This document shows, in pieces, positions 16,111 to 24,373 of a DNA stretch of 64,000 bases. The DNA is from Eubacteriales bacterium (GTDB taxonomy: Bacteria; Bacillota; Clostridia; Oscillospirales; Butyricicoccaceae). The notes beneath the pieces are model-generated. The model was not told the origin of the DNA and made no database searches. It was given only the letters and a program-made list of their open reading frames with translations. The stretch covers positions 61,448 through 125,447 of the forward strand of contig JAUNWG010000001.1 of assembly GCA_030540435.1 (NCBI GenBank), read 5' to 3'. Positions within the stretch are counted from its first letter, which is position 1, and every line of letters starts with the position of its first letter. The translations under genes were made by a program, and so were the position numbers.

Positions 16111-17211
16111 TTATTCCTTTCCCTGTGCGTCTTCGTTTAAGGTTACAATGACCGGTTCGCCGCCGCGTGGTGCCCAGATCTTATCCAGATCCGGCTGAAT
16201 GACGCGGATTGCCGCTTCTTCCGATGCGATGTAGACATCCTCGCCCTTTTCACCGACAACCATGGAGCGGAGCTTCAGACGGTCGTTCAGTGCCATGACA
16301 CCGCCGGTAAAGCCGAGCATGATGGAGAACGGACCGTTGATGAGCAGACCGGCAAATGCGTCGCGCAGATAGGTGTATTCCGCCTTCTGCTCCGGCGGCA
16401 TTTTCTCGATGGTGGACCAGAACGGCGCTGCGACGACGTGTGCAGCCTCTTCCAGCGTCAGGCCCTTTCTGCGGACAAGATAGTCAAAAATATAGGTAAT
16501 CGCCTCGGTATCGGTCAGCAGGTCGCATTTATAGCCGTGCATTTCGATCGAACGGCGGTTTGCATCGTAAGAGGAGATTTCACCGTTGTGGACGATGGTG
16601 AAGTCCAGCATGGCAAACGGATGGGCACCGCCCCACCAGCCCGGCGTATTGGTCGGATAACGGCCATGCGCAGTCCAGGAATATGCTTCATATTCCTCAA
16701 GGCGGTAATACAGGCCGACATCCTCCGGGAAGCCGATTGCCTTGAATACGCCGCAGTTCTTGCCGCTGGAGAATACATATGCACCCTTATACTTATGGTT
16801 GATATTGGTGACGCAGCGGACAACAAATTCATCCTCGGTCAGTTGTGTTTCGATCAGCTTATAGCGGCGCGGGACAACGAAGTAGCGCCAGATCAGCGGT
16901 TCGTCAGTAATGGACGGGTGCTTGCGCGTCGGAATGCGGGACATAGAAGCGATTTCAAAATGTTCATTCAGGAACTTCTCGCAGTTTTCCTTTACTACCG
17001 GGTCATCGTAAAACAGATGGAACGCATAGCAGTCGGCGTATTCCGGGTAGATACCGTATGCTGCGAAGCCGCCGCCCAGACCGTTGGAACGGTCATGCAT
17101 CGTAGAGATGGAGCGGATGATTTCGGTGCCGTCGGTGCGGCGTCCATCCTTGTGGAAGATGCCCGAGATCGCACATCCCGAAGGGATATGGTACTGACCC
17201 TCTTTTAGCAT
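16111..17211 (-). CDS. Class II glutamine amidotransferase subunit of glutamate synthase (GltB1-like)
   Basis: This is an Ntn-type amidotransferase (366 aa). The catalytic Cys is probably Cys13 in IPSGCAISGIF, after a 12-residue leader that would be processed off. Other signatures are HGRYPTNTPGWWGGAHPFA and the oxyanion segment VHNGEISSYDANRR. It would release ammonia from glutamine for the FMN subunit encoded next. It is the first gene of the seven-gene nitrogen operon; AGGAGGAATCTACC precedes the ATG. Its leader carries an ANTAR-type hairpin overlapping a terminator. Confidence 0.92.
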   Translation of the reverse strand: MLKEGQYHIPSGCAISGIFHKDGRRTDGTEIIRSISTMHDRSNGLGGGFAAYGIYPEYADCYAFHLFYDDPVVKENCEKFLNEHFEIASMSRIPTRKHPSITDEPLIWRYFVVPRRYKLIETQLTEDEFVVRCVTNINHKYKGAYVFSSGKNCGVFKAIGFPEDVGLYYRLEEYEAYSWTAHGRYPTNTPGWWGGAHPFAMLDFTIVHNGEISSYDANRRSIEMHGYKCDLLTDTEAITYIFDYLVRRKGLTLEEAAHVVAAPFWSTIEKMPPEQKAEYTYLRDAFAGLLINGPFSIMLGFTGGVMALNDRLKLRSMVVGEKGEDVYIASEEAAIRVIQPDLDKIWAPRGGEPVIVTLNEDAQGKE

Positions 17212-17324
17212 GGTAGATTCCTCCTAATGACTTCAGATACAAATCCGTGTAACATGTAATATAATATATATAATGTAGATATTATATAATGATACTGTTC
17301 TGCCCCGCATGTTTTTGACACAAA

Positions 17325-17344
17325 AGCCGGGAGTTTTCCCGGCT
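17325..17344 (-). terminator. Second terminator-like hairpin in the gltB1 leader
   Basis: The perfect stem AGCCGGGA/TCCCGGCT has a 4-nt loop. On the minus strand it is followed by TTTGTGT. It lies downstream of the main leader terminator and may back it up. Between here and the gene the leader is AT-rich with no other structure seen. Confidence 0.55.
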
Positions 17345-17349
17345 GCGTA

Positions 17350-17417
17350 GACAAAACAAAAAAGCGTCCATTCCATAACATGCATACAGCAGTAGCGTAT
17401 GCTATGGAATGAACGCC
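17350..17417 (-). terminator. Leader terminator upstream of the glutamate synthase operon
   Basis: On the minus strand, GCGTTCATTCCATA pairs continuously with TATGGAATGGACGC (one G-U pair), with further pairing inside (CATAC/GTATG). TTTTTTGTTTTG follows. It ends about 140 nt before the gene start, so it attenuates the operon. Its 5' arm contains the 3' arm of the AAAGGC hairpin at 17408-17427. Confidence 0.85.
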
Positions 17418-17427
17418 TTTGTTCATT
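17408..17427 (-). promoter_or_regulatory. ANTAR-type hexaloop hairpin, gltB1 leader
   Basis: On the minus strand AATGAAC-AAAGGC-GTTCATT forms a 7-bp perfect stem with a hexaloop. The loop has A at position 1 and G at position 4, the rule for ANTAR-bound hairpins. It is mutually exclusive with the terminator at 17350-17417, so protein binding would favour read-through. Confidence 0.75.
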
Positions 17428-17433
17428 GAAGTT

Positions 17434-17462
17434 ATTCTATAATAAATGCAGGAAAAGGTCAA
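17434..17462 (-). promoter_or_regulatory. Promoter of the glutamate synthase-glnA-ANTAR operon
   Basis: Minus-strand TTGACC (17457-17462), a 17-bp spacer and TAGAAT (17434-17439). The expected start site (~17427) is the first base of the ANTAR-type hairpin. Confidence 0.75.
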
Positions 17463-17594
17463 GCGTCTTGCAAAAAAATCTGACCAAATTTGCGGATTTC
17501 ATACAACTTGCATAGAAAGTCTACTTAAAAAGGAGCATTCATAGTCAAAAAAGTAAAACTTGCTAAAAACGTGAAAAAAGATTCGGAAATTGAG

Positions 17595-17623
17595 TTGACA
17601 GACGCAAAAACGGACGTTATAAT
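17595..17623 (+). promoter_or_regulatory. Perfect-consensus promoter of glnN
   Basis: TTGACA (17595-17600), a 17-bp spacer and TATAAT (17618-17623). Such a strong promoter fits control by termination rather than initiation. The 130 bp between this and the divergent promoter (17463-17594) show no other clear structure. Confidence 0.9.
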
Positions 17624-17634
17624 AAACAGCGTAA

Positions 17635-17650
17635 ACAGCAAAGGCGCTGT
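17635..17650 (+). promoter_or_regulatory. ANTAR-type hexaloop hairpin, glnN leader
   Basis: ACAGC-AAAGGC-GCTGT is a 5-bp stem with the same hexaloop as in the gltB1 leader. It begins about 5 nt after the expected start site. A second upstream copy of ACAGCG (17626-17631) could pair alternatively. The 3' arm overlaps the terminator 5' arm. Confidence 0.75.
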
Positions 17651-17683
17651 GGATGACCATATCCGCGGCGCTTATTTTATTAT
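17644..17683 (+). terminator. Leader terminator upstream of glnN
   Basis: GCGCTGTGGAT (17644-17654) pairs with ATCCGCGGCGC (17661-17671), 11 continuous pairs with two G-U, 6-nt loop, followed by TTATTTTATTA. It lies about 60 nt before the glnN start and excludes the ANTAR-type hairpin. Confidence 0.85.
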
Positions 17684-17744
17684 CCGCGCAGAGGCTGCAT
17701 AGATATAAGAATGAAAGATACACTGCATGGAGGTGCGTTGTACA

Positions 17745-19826
17745 ATGAGTAATGTCCCAGAGATTTTCGGCGAGAACGTGTTTAATGAAAACGTAATGCG
17801 TGATAAGCTGCCGAAAGAAGTATTCAAGAAGCTGATGAAAACCATTGAGCTGGGTGCCCCGCTTGATGTAAGCATTGCAAACGTCGTTGCAAACGCAATG
17901 AAGGATTGGGCGGTAGACAAGGGCGCGACCCACTATACGCACTGGTTCCAGCCGATGACCGGCGTTACTGCTGAGAAGCATGATTCCTTTATCAGCCCGA
18001 CCGCAGGCGGCAAGGTTATCATGTCGTTCAGCGGCAAGGAACTGATCCAGGGTGAGCCGGATGCATCTTCGTTCCCGTCCGGCGGCCTGCGCGCTACCTT
18101 TGAAGCACGTGGCTACACCGCCTGGGACCCGAGCTCCTATGCATTTGTTAAGGATGGCACACTGTACATTCCGACCGCGTTCTGTTCGTACACCGGCGAG
18201 GTTCTGGATAAGAAGACCCCGTTGCTGCGTTCGATGGATGCGATCAGCAAGCAGGCTTGCCGCGTACTGCGGCTGTTCGGCAAGGATGTAAAGCGTGTGA
18301 CCACGACCGTTGGTCCGGAGCAGGAGTATTTCCTTGTTGACAAGAAGTATTACGATGCCCGTAAGGACCTGATCTTTACCGGACGCACGCTGTTCGGCGC
18401 AATGAGCCCGAAGGGTCAGGAAATGGATGACCACTACTTCGGTACTATCAAGCCGCGCGTTGCTTCCTTCATGGCTGATCTGGATGAGGAGCTGTGGAAG
18501 TATGGCCTGCTGGCAAAGACCAAGCACAACGAGGTCGCACCGGCACAGCATGAGGTCGCACCGATCTTCTCCACCACCAACATCGCAACCGATAACAACC
18601 AGCTGCTGATGGATATTGCAAAGAAGGTCGCACTCAAGCATGGTATGGTCTGCCTGTTCCATGAGAAGCCGTTTGACGGCGTAAATGGCTCCGGTAAGCA
18701 TAACAACTGGTCTATGTCTACTGACGCTGGCGAAAACCTGCTCAATCCGGGCAGCAACCCGAAGGACAATGCACAGTTCATGCTGATTCTGACCGCAGTT
18801 ATCACTGCTGTTGACAAGTATGCAAAGCTGATGCGTATTTCCGTTGCATCTGCTGGCAACGACCACCGTCTGGGCGCAAATGAAGCACCTCCGGCAATTG
18901 TTTCGGTATTCCTTGGCGACGAGCTGGAGCGCATTGTAAGAGATATCATTGCAGGCGATGAGACTGCAGATAACGGTCCGGCGAAGATCGAGCTTGGCGT
19001 TTCCAGCCTGCCGGTACTCCCGAAGGACAACACCGACCGTAACAGAACTTCCCCGTTTGCCTTTACCGGCAACCGTTTTGAGTTCCGTATGCCTGGCTCC
19101 TCGCAGAACATTGGCTGTATCAATATGATGCTGAACACTGCTGTTGCCGATGTATTCCGCGGCTATGCCGACGAGCTGGAAGGTGCAGAGGACTTCCACA
19201 AGGCACTCAATGCGCTGGTTAAGCGTGAACTGACTGCACATCAGCGTGTCATCTTCAATGGCAACGGCTATGACGACAGCTGGGTTGCAGAAGCTGAGAA
19301 GCGCGGCCTGCCGAACCTGCGCAGCACACCGGATGCACTGGCATGCTACGATGAATTCGTTGATGTATTCGAGTCAACGGGCGTTCTGAGTGAGACGGAG
19401 CTGTTATCCCGTAAGGAGATCCTGCTGGAAGAGTATGCAAAGCTCATCAGCATTGAATCCCGCACGATGGTTGATATGGCGAAAAAAGATATCATCCCGG
19501 CAGTTGCTACTTATGTAAAGGAGCTGTCTGAGGTCGCATGCAACAAGAAGACGTTGGGCATCGATGCAGCGCTGGAGATCAAGCAGATCGAAAAGCTGTC
19601 TGCGCTGTCTGCTGATGCGTATGAAAAGACAGAGGAGCTGTCCGCTGCAATCGCCGGTGCTGCTGGCGTTGAGGGCATTCAGGAGGCTGCAAACTATCAG
19701 CGCAATACAGTCATTCCGGCAATGCAGGCGCTGCGTGAGGTTGCCGACGAGATGGAGGTCAACACCGCTGCGAAGTACTGGCCGTTCCCGGCTTACGACA
19801 AGCTGCTGTTTGGCGTAAATTCCTGA
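17745..19826 (+). CDS. glnN: Glutamine synthetase type III
   Basis: This GSIII enzyme (693 aa, the large family length) has the family N-terminus [14 protein letters not shown], then [19 protein letters not shown], the metal-binding [28 protein letters not shown], and [13 protein letters not shown]. It makes glutamine from glutamate, ammonia and ATP as a double-ring dodecamer. The start was chosen at MSNVPEIF (ATG 17745) with GGAGGT ten bases upstream, rather than an ATG 18 bases earlier that lies at that Shine-Dalgarno site. An antitermination leader precedes it, and amt follows 181 bp later. Confidence 0.96.
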   Translation: MSNVPEIFGENVFNENVMRDKLPKEVFKKLMKTIELGAPLDVSIANVVANAMKDWAVDKGATHYTHWFQPMTGVTAEKHDSFISPTAGGKVIMSFSGKELIQGEPDASSFPSGGLRATFEARGYTAWDPSSYAFVKDGTLYIPTAFCSYTGEVLDKKTPLLRSMDAISKQACRVLRLFGKDVKRVTTTVGPEQEYFLVDKKYYDARKDLIFTGRTLFGAMSPKGQEMDDHYFGTIKPRVASFMADLDEELWKYGLLAKTKHNEVAPAQHEVAPIFSTTNIATDNNQLLMDIAKKVALKHGMVCLFHEKPFDGVNGSGKHNNWSMSTDAGENLLNPGSNPKDNAQFMLILTAVITAVDKYAKLMRISVASAGNDHRLGANEAPPAIVSVFLGDELERIVRDIIAGDETADNGPAKIELGVSSLPVLPKDNTDRNRTSPFAFTGNRFEFRMPGSSQNIGCINMMLNTAVADVFRGYADELEGAEDFHKALNALVKRELTAHQRVIFNGNGYDDSWVAEAEKRGLPNLRSTPDALACYDEFVDVFESTGVLSETELLSRKEILLEEYAKLISIESRTMVDMAKKDIIPAVATYVKELSEVACNKKTLGIDAALEIKQIEKLSALSADAYEKTEELSAAIAGAAGVEGIQEAANYQRNTVIPAMQALREVADEMEVNTAAKYWPFPAYDKLLFGVNS

Positions 19827-19862
19827 TCGCGTGCTGACTTGATTTCTTAATATATATTTTCG

Positions 19863-19876
19863 ACACAAAGGCGTGT
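19863..19876 (+). promoter_or_regulatory. ANTAR-type hexaloop hairpin, amt leader
   Basis: ACAC-AAAGGC-GTGT forms a short 4-bp stem with the same hexaloop found in the two other leaders. On its own it would be weak; its repeat in the same place relative to a terminator is the main support. Confidence 0.6.
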
Positions 19877-19932
19877 ATACTGATCCGACCGGAAGGAAGG
19901 CAGTGTACACGCTTTCTTTTTATTTTCTTTTC
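19871..19932 (+). terminator. glnN-amt intercistronic terminator/attenuator
   Basis: GCGTGTATACTG (19871-19882) pairs with CAGTGTACACGC (19901-19912), 12 pairs with one G-U, followed by TTTCTTTTTATTTTC. No good promoter lies between glnN and this site, so amt is probably reached by read-through from glnN. Confidence 0.85.
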
Positions 19933-20007
19933 TCTATGATGCATCTGCAGCATATGCTGTATGTGTAAATAAATTTCCTTCACAAATGTAATAAGAGGTA
20001 ATGAAAC

Positions 20008-21720
20008 ATGGATACTACATCTATTATGTCTGTATTGGCGGATCACGCAAGTGCGATTGATACGTCATGGACGCTGTTGGGCGCAGCCCTCGTCTTCTTT
20101 ATGCAGGCGGGCTTCGCTATGGTGGAGACTGGCTTCACCCGTTCAAAGAACGCAGGCAACATCATCATGAAAAACCTGATGGACTTCTCACTGGGCACGC
20201 CGATCTATTGGCTGATCGGCTTCGGCATCATGTTCGGCGGCTCAGGTGCACTGATCGGCGGTCTGGATTTTATGACCAATGGCGGTGAAGGCGGCTTTAC
20301 GACGCTGATCTTCCAGACCGTATTCTGCGCGACTGCCGCTACCATTGTCTCTGGTGCAATGGCAGAGCGCACCAAGTTCTCGTCATACTGCATCTATTCC
20401 ATGGTAATCAGTGCAGTTATTTATCCGATTTCCGGTCATTGGATCTGGGGCGGCGGCTGGCTGGCTCAGATGGGCTTCCATGACTTTGCAGGCTCCACCT
20501 GTGTGCACATGGTCGGCGGCGTAGCAGCACTCGTTGGTGCAGCTTTCCTCGGTCCGCGCCTTGGCAAGTATGACAAGGATGGCAAGCCGAAGGCAATTCC
20601 GGGCCATTCCCTGACCCTTGGCGCACTTGGCGTGTTCATCCTGTGGTTCTGCTGGTTCGGTTTCAACGGTGCATCTACCACTGCAATGACCGAAGGCGCA
20701 TATGAATCCGCAGCTTCTGTATATGTTACCACCAACCTCGCAGCTGCAGTTGCAACGGTTACGGTTATGTGCATCACATGGATTCGTTACGGCAAGCCGG
20801 ACGTTTCTATGACACTGAATGGCTCTCTGGCTGGTCTGGTAGCAATCACCGCGGGCTGTGATATGGTTACACCGTTTGGCGCTGCTGTGATTGGCATTTG
20901 CTCCGGCTTTGCAGTTGTATATGGCATTGAATTTGTTGAAAAGGTTCTCAAGATCGACGATCCGGTCGGTGCAGTAGGCGTACATGGTGTAAACGGTGCA
21001 CTCGGCACCCTGCTGACTGGTCTGTTTGCTGTAGACGGCGGCCTGTTCTATGGCGGCGGCGTACATTTCTTCCTGGTTCAGCTGCTCGGCGTAGTTTGCG
21101 TCATTGCATGGGTCGCAGTCACAATGACGATCGTATTCTGGGTTATCAAGCACACGATCGGCCTTCGCGTCAGCGAAGAAGAGGAAGTCCGCGGTCTGGA
21201 TGTCATGGAGCATGGCCTGTCCTCTGCATATGCAGACTTTATGCAGATCCCGACGGTCAACGGCTTCTACAAGCCGGAGGGCGAGTATGCACCGACTACA
21301 GAGCCGGTATCGCTTGAGGATGCTGTTCCGGCAACAGAGGTTCCGTCTACTGGTTCTGACGGACACAAGCTGTCCAAGGTTGTTGTTATCTGCAGGCAGT
21401 CCCGTCTGGAATCGCTGCGCGGCGCACTGGAGGATATTGGCGTTGCCGGTCTGACCGTTACCAATGTACTTGGCTGCGGTGTTGAAAAGGGCGCAGAGGA
21501 ATATTACCGTGGCGTTCCGATCAGCGCGACCCTGCATCCGAAGGTCAAGGTTGAAATGGTTATCAGCCGTATCCCGGTTGAAGATGTTGTGGATACCTGC
21601 CGCAAGGTTCTGTATACCGGACATATCGGTGATGGCAAGATCTTCATCTATGATGTCCAGAACGTAATCAAGGTTCGTACCGGTGCAGTCGGCTATGATG
21701 CACTGCAGTACGAAAAGTAA
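20008..21720 (+). CDS. amt: Ammonium transporter fused to a PII (GlnK-like) domain
   Basis: This 570-aa protein joins an Amt channel (~1-415) to a PII signalling domain (~450-565). The Amt part has [49 protein letters not shown] and [19 protein letters not shown], with about eleven membrane segments. The PII part has [18 protein letters not shown], the T-loop core [20 protein letters not shown], and [19 protein letters not shown]. Ile replaces the Tyr that is uridylylated in proteobacterial PII (the RGAEY position). This argues for control by ligand binding only. Fusion ties ammonium-gating PII permanently to the channel at the membrane. It lies downstream of glnN behind an attenuator. Confidence 0.93.
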   Translation: MDTTSIMSVLADHASAIDTSWTLLGAALVFFMQAGFAMVETGFTRSKNAGNIIMKNLMDFSLGTPIYWLIGFGIMFGGSGALIGGLDFMTNGGEGGFTTLIFQTVFCATAATIVSGAMAERTKFSSYCIYSMVISAVIYPISGHWIWGGGWLAQMGFHDFAGSTCVHMVGGVAALVGAAFLGPRLGKYDKDGKPKAIPGHSLTLGALGVFILWFCWFGFNGASTTAMTEGAYESAASVYVTTNLAAAVATVTVMCITWIRYGKPDVSMTLNGSLAGLVAITAGCDMVTPFGAAVIGICSGFAVVYGIEFVEKVLKIDDPVGAVGVHGVNGALGTLLTGLFAVDGGLFYGGGVHFFLVQLLGVVCVIAWVAVTMTIVFWVIKHTIGLRVSEEEEVRGLDVMEHGLSSAYADFMQIPTVNGFYKPEGEYAPTTEPVSLEDAVPATEVPSTGSDGHKLSKVVVICRQSRLESLRGALEDIGVAGLTVTNVLGCGVEKGAEEYYRGVPISATLHPKVKVEMVISRIPVEDVVDTCRKVLYTGHIGDGKIFIYDVQNVIKVRTGAVGYDALQYEK

Positions 21721-21768
21721 AAATTTGCCTCATCCTTCTATCAATCCCTAAATACATGTTCAATGGAA

Positions 21769-21800
21769 AGCCCGTGCCGCTCCGGTGGTGCGGGTTTTTC
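21769..21800 (+). terminator. Terminator after amt
   Basis: An imperfect stem (AGCCCGTGCC against GGTGGTGCGGGT) is followed by TTTTTCATACTTTTT. Confidence 0.6.
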
Positions 21801-21822
21801 ATACTTTTTAGATAATGTCCGG

Positions 21823-21851
21823 TTGTAATTATGCCCCTGCCGCGGTATAAT
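21823..21851 (+). promoter_or_regulatory. Promoter of the apbE operon
   Basis: TTGTAA (21823-21828), a 17-bp spacer and TATAAT (21846-21851), ending 28 bp before the apbE start. Confidence 0.75.
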
Positions 21852-21879
21852 TAAACCGCATCTGATGGAGGATTTATTT

Positions 21880-22884
21880 ATGAAAAACAGACTGATTGGC
21901 GTTGCCGCCGCTGCAATGCTTGCACTCTCGCTGGCAGGCTGCGGTACGGAGACAGCGTGTTCACAAGATTTTTATGCAATGGATACTGCGATGAGTATTA
22001 CGGCATACGGTGCGGATGCACAGGCCGCGATAAATGAAAGCATTTCCTATATCAATACGCTGGAGGCGGATATTTCCCGCACACGTGAGACGAGTGATAT
22101 CTATGCAGTCAACCATGCGGAGGGCGAGACTGTCACGGTCTCCGAGCAGACAGCAGATGTGCTCCGTAGGGCGCTGGAGCTGGCAGAGGAGACAGAGGGC
22201 TGCTTTGACCCGACTATCGCGCCGCTGTCCGACCTATGGGGGATCGGCACGGAAAATGCAGCCGTTCCCGCGCAGGAGGAGATTGATGCAGTGCTGCCGT
22301 TGGTGGACTATACACGCGTGAAGCTGGACGGCACGGAGGTTACTGTTCCCGCGGATATGCAGATCGATCTCGGCGGTATCGGCAAGGGCTATGCGGCTGA
22401 CCATGTGGCGCAGATTTTGCGCGATGCCGGTATCGAGCATGCGACTATTTCCCTCGGCGGCAATGTATACGCAGTCGGATCGAAGGACAAGGGGCTTCCG
22501 TGGTCTGTCGGCATTACCGACCCGGATGAACCGGGCAGCTGGTTTGCCGCACTCAAGGTCAGCGATACCAGTATCGTCACGAGCGGCGATTATGAGCGTT
22601 ATTTTGAGCAGGATGGCAAACGGTACTGCCATATTTTTGATCCGGAAACCGGCTATCCGGCAGAAACCGACCTGCGCAGCGTGACCATCGTTTCGGCGGA
22701 TTCCACCAAGGCGGATGCGTGCACGACGGCGCTGTTTGTTATGGGCCTGGACAGGGCTGTAGAATATTGCAAAGCACATGATATCGAAGCGGTTTTTGTC
22801 TGCCGCGACCATACGGTCCATGTGACCGACGGTTTGAAGGACAGCTTTTCTATGGACAGCGCGGAGTATACATATGAAAAATAA
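21880..22884 (+). CDS. apbE: FAD:protein FMN transferase, lipoprotein
   Basis: This 334-aa exported flavin transferase attaches FMN to Thr residues of membrane flavoproteins such as RNF subunits. A lipoprotein signal is clear: MKNRLIGVAAAAMLALSLAGC, with Cys as the lipid anchor. Family motifs are YAMDTAMSITAYG, DLGGIGKGYAADHV, SLGGNVYAVG, HIFDPETGYPAE, and the Mg-binding STKADACTTALFVMG. The start was chosen at ATG 21880, placed correctly after GGAGGA; an ATG 15 bases earlier is not. It heads an operon with NusG-II and Gx transporter genes, a trio often linked to extracytoplasmic flavoproteins. Confidence 0.93.
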   Translation: MKNRLIGVAAAAMLALSLAGCGTETACSQDFYAMDTAMSITAYGADAQAAINESISYINTLEADISRTRETSDIYAVNHAEGETVTVSEQTADVLRRALELAEETEGCFDPTIAPLSDLWGIGTENAAVPAQEEIDAVLPLVDYTRVKLDGTEVTVPADMQIDLGGIGKGYAADHVAQILRDAGIEHATISLGGNVYAVGSKDKGLPWSVGITDPDEPGSWFAALKVSDTSIVTSGDYERYFEQDGKRYCHIFDPETGYPAETDLRSVTIVSADSTKADACTTALFVMGLDRAVEYCKAHDIEAVFVCRDHTVHVTDGLKDSFSMDSAEYTYEK

Positions 22885-23275
22885 ACTTGCAGCATTTCCG
22901 TTAAGGCCCGGCGATGCCGTTATTTTCCTTGCTATTATCGCGGCGGCATGCGGAATCTGGCTGCACCTTGTGCTGCTACAGACTGACCAGACCTATGGTG
23001 AGATATGGCTGGACGGTGCGCTATACCAGCAGATCAAGCTGGATGACAGCACAAAGGAGACCATCCGGCTGGAAGGAAAAAACAGCGAGGTCACGATCGA
23101 AGCGGATGGCAGACAGATGCGCTTTATCTTGTCGGAATGCCCGGACCACACCTGTGAGCGGACTGGCTGGATATCCGGCGTTGGACAGACGGCAGTGTGC
23201 CTGCCCAACCGGGTCATGATCAAGATCACCGGTAGTACCGGGGACGAAGATGCAGTGGATGCAGTCGTGCAGTAA
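22874..23275 (+). CDS. NusG domain II-containing membrane-anchored protein
   Basis: This 133-aa protein has one N-terminal membrane segment (DAVIFLAIIAAACGIWLHLVL) and an extracellular NusG-II-like beta domain. The domain contains SECPDHTCERTGWISGVGQTAVCLPN, with three Cys in the typical spacing of this family. It overlaps the end of apbE by 11 bp and is followed by the Gx transporter. Its function is unproven; constant association with apbE suggests a role in electron-transfer complex maturation. Confidence 0.88.
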   Translation: MKNKLAAFPLRPGDAVIFLAIIAAACGIWLHLVLLQTDQTYGEIWLDGALYQQIKLDDSTKETIRLEGKNSEVTIEADGRQMRFILSECPDHTCERTGWISGVGQTAVCLPNRVMIKITGSTGDEDAVDAVVQ

Positions 23276-23283
23276 GGGGGCGG

Positions 23284-23814
23284 ATGCGGATGAATAAAAC
23301 CAAACGGATTGCGCTGTGCGGTATGCTCACGGCACTTGCCCTTGCGCTGTCGCTGGCAGAGCGCATGATCCCGATCGAACTGCTCATTCCAATCCCGGGC
23401 ATTAAGCTGGGGCTTGCGAATGTTGTCACGATGTTTGCCTTGCTGTTTCTCACACCGGGCGAAGCGTATTCCATCCTGTTTTGCCGCGTTGTGCTGGCGT
23501 CATTGTTTGCGGGCAGTGTGACACAGATGCTGTTCAGCCTGTTCGGCGGCCTGCTGGCGCTGACCACGGTATGGATCCTGCTGCACAAGCAAGGGACATG
23601 GTTTTCTTTTTATGGTATCAGTGCTGCCTCAGCTGCCATGCACAATTTTGGACAGGTGCTCGCCGCGATGCTCGTCATGCAGACGACGGATATCATTGCA
23701 TATCTTCCGCTGCTTCTGGTGGCGTCCATCCCCATGGGCTTCCTCACCGGCGCGATTCTGGATGTGCTGCAAAAACATATGCGCCAGCTGCGGCTGGTGG
23801 AGCGGAAATGGTAA
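23284..23814 (+). CDS. Gx transporter family membrane protein (HepT-like component I)
   Basis: This 176-aa integral membrane protein matches the Gx transporter family, annotated in older databases as heptaprenyl diphosphate synthase component I. Motifs are IALCGMLTALALALSLAER, PIPGIKLGLANVVTMFAL and GLLALTTVWILL, with about five membrane helices. It is the third gene after apbE and the NusG-II gene, eight bases downstream. A substrate is not known. An alternative start two codons later (MNKTK) is equally plausible. Confidence 0.85.
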   Translation: MRMNKTKRIALCGMLTALALALSLAERMIPIELLIPIPGIKLGLANVVTMFALLFLTPGEAYSILFCRVVLASLFAGSVTQMLFSLFGGLLALTTVWILLHKQGTWFSFYGISAASAAMHNFGQVLAAMLVMQTTDIIAYLPLLLVASIPMGFLTGAILDVLQKHMRQLRLVERKW

Positions 23815-23825
23815 GGAGGAAAGCG

Positions 23826-24296
23826 ATGAGAAGAAACGATAGGGAAATTACAGACAAAGCGAAAATACAGGATATCATAGAACGTTGTACCTGCTGTCGG
23901 CTGGGCTTTTGCGATGATGGAACGGCGTACATCGTGCCGTTGAGCTTTGGTTATGAAAAGACAGAAAATGGTTATGTATTTTATTTCCACGGGGCAAAGG
24001 AAGGCAGGAAGATCGACCTGATTCATGCGACGCATAAAGCGGGCTTTGAAATGGACACGCATTATAAATTGAATGAAGGTGTGGCAGCGTGTGAGTATTC
24101 TGCCAGATTCCAGAGCATTATAGGCAATGGGGCAGTGGAAATAGTTGAGGATTTTGCGGAGAAAAAGCATGCGCTGGTACGCATCATGCAGCACAACACA
24201 GGAAAAGCTGACTGGGAATTTCCGGATCAGCATGTGCATGCAGTGGGCATTTTTAAGCTGACCGTTACAGAGCTTTCGTGTAAAGAGCATTTATAA
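23826..24296 (+). CDS. Pyridoxamine 5'-phosphate oxidase-like flavin-binding protein
   Basis: This 156-aa protein has the split-barrel FMN-binding fold seen in nitroimidazole-resistance and flavin reductase-like proteins. Features are an N-terminal Cys-rich CTCCRLGFCDDG, YIVPLSFGYE, YVFYFHGAKEGRKIDLI, and an internal FQSIIGNGAVEIV. The start was chosen at ATG 23826 after AAGGAGGAAAGCG. It lies eleven bases after the Gx transporter stop, so it probably belongs to the apbE transcript. The physiological substrate is unknown. Confidence 0.85.
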   Translation: MRRNDREITDKAKIQDIIERCTCCRLGFCDDGTAYIVPLSFGYEKTENGYVFYFHGAKEGRKIDLIHATHKAGFEMDTHYKLNEGVAACEYSARFQSIIGNGAVEIVEDFAEKKHALVRIMQHNTGKADWEFPDQHVHAVGIFKLTVTELSCKEHL

Positions 24297-24373
24297 TAAA
24301 AGCGTGTAATCTGTATAAAATCTGCGTATTACGGAAAACTAGAGGTAAAATTCAGCCTTTGGAGGTAATATGT

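Noticed and set aside
17499..19241. 580-residue open frame antisense to glnN
   Set aside because: It lies wholly opposite a strongly conserved gene. Its composition (rich in Cys, His, Arg) is typical of an antisense shadow, with no domain or ribosome-binding site.
20383..21624. 413-residue open frame antisense to amt
   Set aside because: Shadow of the conserved Amt-PII fusion; no independent evidence.
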